From Rugamonas brunnea (lineage in GTDB: Bacteria; Pseudomonadota; Gammaproteobacteria; Burkholderiales; Burkholderiaceae_D), in contig NZ_JACEZT010000028.1 of NCBI RefSeq assembly GCF_014042345.1, forward strand, positions 1-35,659: a stretch of DNA of 35,659 nucleotides, read 5' to 3'. The notes under the pieces are model-generated. The model searched no databases. It was given only the letters and a program-made list of their open reading frames with translations, and was not told the origin of the DNA. Numbering within the stretch: position 1 is the first letter of the stretch; every line of letters starts with the position of its first letter. Of the stretch, positions 31,467-35,659 are shown in pieces. The position numbers and the translations under genes were made by a program.

Positions 31467-32237
31467 TTACGCCGCCTGCAATTCCTCGTACAGCGCGAGG
31501 AACTCCTGGCTCAGCTTGTGGCGCGCGTCCAGGTGGATCATGGGCAGGTTGCGGTCGTGCGATTCGCGGATGCGGATCGAGCTCGACAGCTTGTTGTCCA
31601 GCACCGGCAAGCCTTCCTCCTTGAGCTCGTCCACCAGCCGTTGCGGCAGCAGGGCGCGCGGCTGGAACTGGTTGACGACGATGCCTTCGATCTCCAGCCC
31701 CGGATTGTGGTCGGCCTTGATCTCGGCCACGTTGTTGACCAGCGTGTACAAGGCCTGGCGCGAGAAGTCGTCGCAGTCGAACGGGATCAGGCAACTGTCG
31801 GCCGCGATCAGCGCGGACTGTGTGAAGAAGTTGTAGGCCGGCGGGGTGTCGACGAAGATTTCATCGAAGTCCTTGCTCAGTTCGTTGAGCGTGTCGCGCA
31901 GCTTGTAGATCTTGTGGCGCGATTCCAGCTTCGACTGCAGGTCGCCCAGTTCCGGATGCGCCACCATCACGGACAGGTTCTCGAATGGCGTCTCGTGCAC
32001 ATACTGGCTGGCCGCCTTGGCGAACATGGAAAAACTCAGCAATTGCTCGAAATAGGCCCCCATGGTGGGGGCCACGTCGTCGGCCGCCTGGCCCAGCAGG
32101 TAGCGGCTGGCGTTGCACTGTGGATCTATGTCGATCAGCAAGGTTCGCTTGCCCTGGTGTGCCGCGATGGCGGCCAGGTTCACCGCAATGGTCGATTTAC
32201 CGACGCCGCCTTTCTGATTGAAGATCACACGTTTCAT
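31467..32237 (-). CDS. ParA/MinD-superfamily ATPase (orphan)
   Basis: 256 residues from ATG 32237, where the protein begins with the usual MKRVIFNQKGGVGKST. This is a deviant Walker A motif with signature Lys9 and catalytic Lys14. The A' motif is TLLIDIDPQCNASRYLL, Walker B is EIFVDTPPAYNF. A specificity region (GIVVNQFQPRALLPQRLVDEL) and C-terminal helices follow. ParA proteins are DNA-binding ATPases that position plasmids, chromosomes or protein cargo. There is no N-terminal HTH, as in chromosomal ParA, and no parB in the window. The RelA/SpoT-like gene lies 116 nt upstream on the same strand. A weak promoter (TAGAAT at 32269-32274) may serve it alone. Confidence 0.93.
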   Translation of the reverse strand: MKRVIFNQKGGVGKSTIAVNLAAIAAHQGKRTLLIDIDPQCNASRYLLGQAADDVAPTMGAYFEQLLSFSMFAKAASQYVHETPFENLSVMVAHPELGDLQSKLESRHKIYKLRDTLNELSKDFDEIFVDTPPAYNFFTQSALIAADSCLIPFDCDDFSRQALYTLVNNVAEIKADHNPGLEIEGIVVNQFQPRALLPQRLVDELKEEGLPVLDNKLSSSIRIRESHDRNLPMIHLDARHKLSQEFLALYEELQAA

Positions 32238-32353
32238 TGCTGTTCCATGGGTGGATGAGGATGGAACGATTCTAGCATGGTGCGATGCAGCAACGAATGA
32301 TGCGGATATCACGCTTGTGTCAATTTGATCACACTGGCGCAGCGCGCTGGGCG

Positions 32354-33589
32354 TCAATGTGCTAAGGCGGTAACAGGCGCGGCGATGGGGCCGGGGCTGG
32401 GCCCGGCTTCGGACGGGGACGGCGGCGCGGCGGCGGCCAGCGGCGGCTGGCAGGCCGTGATCCAGTCCTGCAGGGCCCGCCCCAGCACGCGCAGGCGCGC
32501 CGTCTCCACCTGGCGCCGCTTGTACGCCTCGTGGCTGGCCGGGCCGCTCAGGCTGCGCTCATGGCTGGCCTTGTCCATCAGCTGGATCTCGTATTCGAAG
32601 AAGAACCCTACGTCATAATCGCCGAGGTCGGCGCCGGGGTCCGGCTGCAGGTGGATCATCTTGCGCACCGTGACCTGGATGCTGTTGAAGCCGGCGCCGC
32701 TGTGCGGGTTGTCGGTGCGCGTCTGCGGCTGGGCCAGTTGCGCCATTTCCTCGTCCATGCGCTGCAGCAGTTGTTCCGGGTAGCTGTCGCTGTGTTCGAG
32801 CACGGCCCGGTACTTGCTGAATACTTGCTTGGCCGCTTCCAGGTCGAGCAGGGTGTTGCGTGTTCGCTGGGCGTCCACGTTGGTCACCGACAGCAGGTGG
32901 GCGCGCTGCAGGGTGCGCAGCGCCAGCAGGCATTCGAAGCGGGTGTTGAAGATCAGCCGCACGCCCAGGTGGTCGTAGATGTCGGCCGCCAGGTAGGCCG
33001 CCTTTTGCAGCAGCTTGAGCAGGATGCTGTGGCGGCCCTTGTTGTTCTTGCGTTCGAACTGCAGCAGCGGCAGGCACACTTCGCCGTCGGTGAGGAAATG
33101 GTGGCCGTCGGCGTCGCAGTGGATCACTTCGTCCAGGCTGGCGAACACCTGCTCGCGGATGGTGGCGAAGTGGCGCAGCTTGAGATTGTTTTCGAGGTAG
33201 AAGATGCCGTGCATGACCTTGAGCACGGCGCACGACCACATGCGCAGCAAGTCCGACTGCTGGCCACGCATGGAGGCGTACACCAGCAGTTGCAGCGGAT
33301 CGTCCGGGGTGGCCACGGCGGCCGGGATCAGCTGGGCCTGGCTCGGTTCCAGGAAGGTGTGGGCGATGAACTCGACCGCCTCGCGGTGCACGCGGGCGAT
33401 GTGGGCGGGCGCGGCCGGCTGGTCCAGGTCGAAACCGTATTCGCGCACGAACTGGCGCGCGTCATGCAGGTTGCGCAAGGCCAGCGCGGACAGGTCTATG
33501 GCCGACACCCCATTGGCGATCGCGTTCAGATAGCTCCAGTTGAGCGAAAACTTGTGCTTACTTTTGAGCGAAGCGCGTAGTTCGGTCAT
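32354..33589 (-). CDS. RelA/SpoT-synthetase-like protein of unknown function
   Basis: 411 residues. Several (p)ppGpp-synthetase signatures appear in order: KGRHSILLKLL (K184, K192; compare the ATP-binding K-x-P-x-S-I-x-x-K element), DIYDHLGVRLIFNTRFECLLAL (D206; compare D-x-x-G-x-R), GFNSIQVTV (F301 where RSH enzymes have the guanine-stacking Tyr of GYxSIHTTV) and EYEIQLMDKASHERSLSGPASHEAYKRRQ (E334; compare EIQIRT ... AAHWxYK). Compared with RelA, about 50 residues are inserted between the second and third elements. The N-terminal 170 residues (CAVLKVMHGIFYLENNLKL) have no HD hydrolase motif. It may be the uncharacterised family I recall as TIGR04552. Residues after 370 are a Pro/Ala tail. 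Start chosen at 33589; no ribosome-binding site is evident. Confidence 0.72.
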   Translation of the reverse strand: MTELRASLKSKHKFSLNWSYLNAIANGVSAIDLSALALRNLHDARQFVREYGFDLDQPAAPAHIARVHREAVEFIAHTFLEPSQAQLIPAAVATPDDPLQLLVYASMRGQQSDLLRMWSCAVLKVMHGIFYLENNLKLRHFATIREQVFASLDEVIHCDADGHHFLTDGEVCLPLLQFERKNNKGRHSILLKLLQKAAYLAADIYDHLGVRLIFNTRFECLLALRTLQRAHLLSVTNVDAQRTRNTLLDLEAAKQVFSKYRAVLEHSDSYPEQLLQRMDEEMAQLAQPQTRTDNPHSGAGFNSIQVTVRKMIHLQPDPGADLGDYDVGFFFEYEIQLMDKASHERSLSGPASHEAYKRRQVETARLRVLGRALQDWITACQPPLAAAAPPSPSEAGPSPGPIAAPVTALAH

Positions 33590-33765
33590 GGCACGCGGAC
33601 AGGAAGCAGCAATCTGCCCCACCGCGCCAGTCACCCGTGGCGAGGGTGGGGGACGACGAGCGGGCGGCACACCGCACGCTCGTCCGATTCAGTATTGCAG
33701 CCTGCTGTGCGGCAGTCAATCTATCCGCGCCACAACTTGTTTTGCTCTGCACAAAAACGCCGGGG

Positions 33766-34161
33766 TCAGCGGCCCACCCAGGCGACTACGGTGCTGGTGT
33801 CGATGGTGGCGGTCAGGCCGGAGACGCTGCCGTTAGGGGATTGTTGGAACGCCATGCGCGTCCTGCCGTCCGTGGAGACGAACTTGTCGGCCGCTACGGC
33901 CAGGATTTCCATTTCGGGTTGGCCATCGAACTGGGCGAAATAACGGCGGTTGTGGCTGCTGATGGACAGGGTCTGGCCATTGTCCATGCTGTACTGGCCA
34001 CGGAACTCGACGAATTCCCGTGGCGTGACCAGGTTCTTTGCCCGCGCGACGCGCTGGGTGGGAATGGCTGCCTGCTCCGTCGTGTCCGACGCGGCCGGCT
34101 GGGTTTGGGCTTGCAATGCGCTGGCGGCGCAGAGCAATGCCAAGGCAACTGGGGTGCGCAT
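33766..34161 (-). CDS. Small exported protein of unknown function (paralogue of the gene at 23380)
   Basis: 131 residues. A signal peptide (VALALLCAASALQAQ) is followed by a 30-residue Thr/Ala/Arg linker and a beta-rich domain: TPREFVEFRGQYSMDNGQTLSISSHNRRYFAQFDGQPEMEILAVAADKFVSTDGRTRMAFQQSPNGSVSGLTATID. The F-x-G-x-Y-x-x-x-N-G-x-x-L core and the following D-x-F-V pattern align with the protein at 23380-23805, so these are paralogues 10 kb apart. The function is unknown; they resemble small periplasmic beta proteins that bind ligands or accompany peptidases. It has a strong GGGAGG ribosome-binding site and its own promoter (34215-34242). Confidence 0.78.
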   Translation of the reverse strand: MRTPVALALLCAASALQAQTQPAASDTTEQAAIPTQRVARAKNLVTPREFVEFRGQYSMDNGQTLSISSHNRRYFAQFDGQPEMEILAVAADKFVSTDGRTRMAFQQSPNGSVSGLTATIDTSTVVAWVGR

Positions 34162-34214
34162 GATGAACCTCCCATGGAATCAAACGCAGTGTATTTTTGA
34201 TAACTACATGGCTC

Positions 34215-34246
34215 AGTATAGTGGCCCCGTCCCTGATGTACAGGGA
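34215..34246 (-). promoter_or_regulatory. Promoter with overlapping dyad for the small exported protein at 33766
   Basis: On the minus strand TGTACA (34237-34242), 16-nt spacer, TATACT (34215-34220). A dyad TCCCTG-ATGTA-CAGGGA (34230-34246) covers the -35 box and could be a repressor site. Confidence 0.5.
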
Positions 34247-34348
34247 GCGGCCAGCCTTCGGCAGCGAAAGAGTGGTTGATGGTCAGGAGGCGACTGAAAC
34301 GATATATGTCAAAAAAATGATGTTGTTTAAATAATATGTGTCATGTCG

Positions 34349-35506
34349 TCACAGTGCGCTCTGCAGGATGGCGCGGCTGACGTCGAGGTTGATGTCGCGC
34401 CGTTCGCCCAGCTTGCCCATGCCGTGCGCGGCCAGCTGGGCCAGCACGGCCTCCACCGCCTCCTGGCCCAGGCCGTAGCCGGACAGCCGGGTCGGGATAC
34501 CCACGCTTTCGAAGAAGGCGCGGGTGCGGGCGATGGCGGCGTCGATGCGCTCCTCCTCGCTACCGTCCGTGATGCCCCACACGCGGGCGCCGTATTGCAG
34601 CAGCTTGTCGCGCTTGCTGTCGCGCCGCACCTGCAGCAGGGCTGGCAGCACGATGGCCAGCGTGCGCGCGTGGTCGATGTTGTAGAGCGCGGTCAGCTCG
34701 TGGCCGATCATGTGGGTGGCCCAGTCCTGCGGCACGCCGGCGCCGATCAGGCCGTTCAGGGCCAGCGAGGCTGCCCACATCAGGTTGCTGCGGGTGTCGT
34801 AATCGTCGGGCGCAGCCAGCGCGCGCGGCGCGATCTCCACCAGCGTTTGCAGCAAGCCTTCGGCGAAACGGTCCTGCGGCAGCGCTTGCGCCGGGTAGGT
34901 CAGGTATTGCTCGGTGGTGTGGACGAAGGCGTCCACCAGGCCGTTGGCCACCTGCTTCAGCGGCAGCGAGTAGCTGCGGGTCGGGTCCAGGATGGAGAAC
35001 TTGGGGAACAGGTGTTCGCTGCGGAATGGCTGCTTGGTGTGGGTGGCTTTGCGCGTGACGACGGCGCCGTTGTTCATTTCCGAGCCGGTGGCCGGCAGCG
35101 TCAGCACGGCGCCGAACGGCAGCGCGCGCTGGACCACGGCGCCGCGGCTGCTGGCCACCTCCCACGCGTCGCCATCGTACACGGCGGCCGCGGCCACGAA
35201 CTTGGTGCCGTCGATGACGGAACCGCCGCCCACGGCCAGCAGGTAATCCAGTTTTTCGGCGCGCACCTGGGCGATGGCGCCTTCCAGCGTCTCGAAGCTG
35301 GGATTGGGCTCGATGCCGCCGAATTCATGCACCACGCGTCCGGCCAGCGCGGCCCGCACGTCGGCCAGCGTGCCCGTCTTTTCCGCGCTGGCGCCGCCGT
35401 ACAGCAGCAGCACGCGGGCCGTTTCTGGCACCAGCCGCGAGAGGGCGGCCGTGGTGCCGGCGCCGAATACGATCTTGGTGGGGTTGTAGTACTCGAAATT
35501 CAACAT
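34349..35506 (-). CDS. yqhD: NADPH-dependent iron/zinc alcohol dehydrogenase, YqhD
   Basis: 385 residues from ATG 35506 (AGGA 8 nt upstream), within two residues of E. coli YqhD. It matches YqhD along its whole length: YNPTKIVFGAGTTAALSRLVPETARVLLLYGG, FGGIEPNPSFETL, LLAVGGGSVIDGTKF (cofactor loop), LTLPATGSEMNNGAVVTRK, VANGLVDAFVHTTEQYLT (metal Asp and His), GVPQDWATHMIGHELTALYNIDHARTLAIVLPA (metal His pair) and a final DINLDVSRAIL. YqhD reduces short-chain and lipid-peroxidation aldehydes with NADPH and protects against glyoxal-type stress. The regulator usually next to it (AraC-type YqhC) is not in the window; the 153 nt upstream to the edge show no gene. Confidence 0.95.
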   Translation of the reverse strand: MLNFEYYNPTKIVFGAGTTAALSRLVPETARVLLLYGGASAEKTGTLADVRAALAGRVVHEFGGIEPNPSFETLEGAIAQVRAEKLDYLLAVGGGSVIDGTKFVAAAAVYDGDAWEVASSRGAVVQRALPFGAVLTLPATGSEMNNGAVVTRKATHTKQPFRSEHLFPKFSILDPTRSYSLPLKQVANGLVDAFVHTTEQYLTYPAQALPQDRFAEGLLQTLVEIAPRALAAPDDYDTRSNLMWAASLALNGLIGAGVPQDWATHMIGHELTALYNIDHARTLAIVLPALLQVRRDSKRDKLLQYGARVWGITDGSEEERIDAAIARTRAFFESVGIPTRLSGYGLGQEAVEAVLAQLAAHGMGKLGERRDINLDVSRAILQSAL

Positions 35507-35659
35507 GGTGGCGTTCCTGAAGGCATGGTCAATGTCATGGCGCCACGCGCGGCCCGAGGGCGTGCGCGGCACGGGCAGTGTAGCAGGAGGGCGCCTTGAG
35601 CGTGCGGCGGCCGGCGCAACGGCCAGGACCGGCGGCCGGCGGCTGGCGTGCGGTGCGCG

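Noticed and set aside
32316..32333. TGTGT-N8-TCACA, resembling a CRP site upstream of parA
   Set aside because: The spacer is 8 rather than the 6 nt needed for CRP, and one half-site is imperfect.

Overview
The window is GC-rich (about two thirds G+C by eye). It is densely packed with compact, often overlapping genes and reads like the chromosome of a betaproteobacterium. The gene mix points to the Oxalobacteraceae (Massilia, Duganella, Janthinobacterium group): a PhoX-type Tat lipoprotein, an MshQ/DUF6701 protein, a DUF3016 protein, a DeaD helicase with DbpA-type RNA-binding domains, YqhD, and many single-operon regulators. That placement is inference from gene content. No rRNA, tRNA, CRISPR array or prophage was seen.

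Layout. 1-205: the first codons of an IS110-family transposase run off the left edge, followed by a hairpin and a perfect 34-bp inverted repeat. 206-8794: PhoX-like lipoprotein, DUF3016 protein, thioesterase, dienelactone hydrolase, a 959-residue MshQ-like surface protein and an M28 peptidase. 8912-10845: an SDR oxidoreductase, then two tandem Asr-like Lys/Ala-rich exported proteins behind four GTAA repeats in 10-bp phase, closed by a strong terminator. 10846-11839: a hairpin-rich, AT-richer gap and a putative DNA-binding protein (RHH-like plus RAMA-like). 11987-14241: DeaD helicase with two DbpA-type domains, then a terminator. 14335-18120: an esterase and a divergent LysR / cupin-MFS unit.

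18146-21425 (minus) is a tightly spaced set: amino-acid-type binding protein, porin, PstS-like mini binding protein and a GNAT-MazG fusion. 21557-23283 is a TetR-hydrolase operon with two operators of identical design. 23380-27270 holds a LuxR regulator whose stop overlaps the start of a small exported protein, and a membrane GGDEF-EAL protein. 27408-28073 is a DUF2807 protein. 28353-31432 is a four-gene overlapping operon (methyltransferase, sulfotransferase, arginase-superfamily enzyme, 78-residue unknown protein). 31467-33589 (minus) pairs an orphan ParA ATPase with a protein carrying the (p)ppGpp-synthetase signature residues in order. The window ends with a second small exported protein, paralogous to the one at 23380, and YqhD.

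The strongest candidates for something undescribed are the RelA/SpoT-like plus ParA pair and the methyltransferase-sulfotransferase-arginase-like operon. After them come the GNAT-MazG fusion inside an envelope-transport operon and the phased response-regulator site in front of the Asr-like tandem. All functional statements come from reading motifs by eye; no database search was run.
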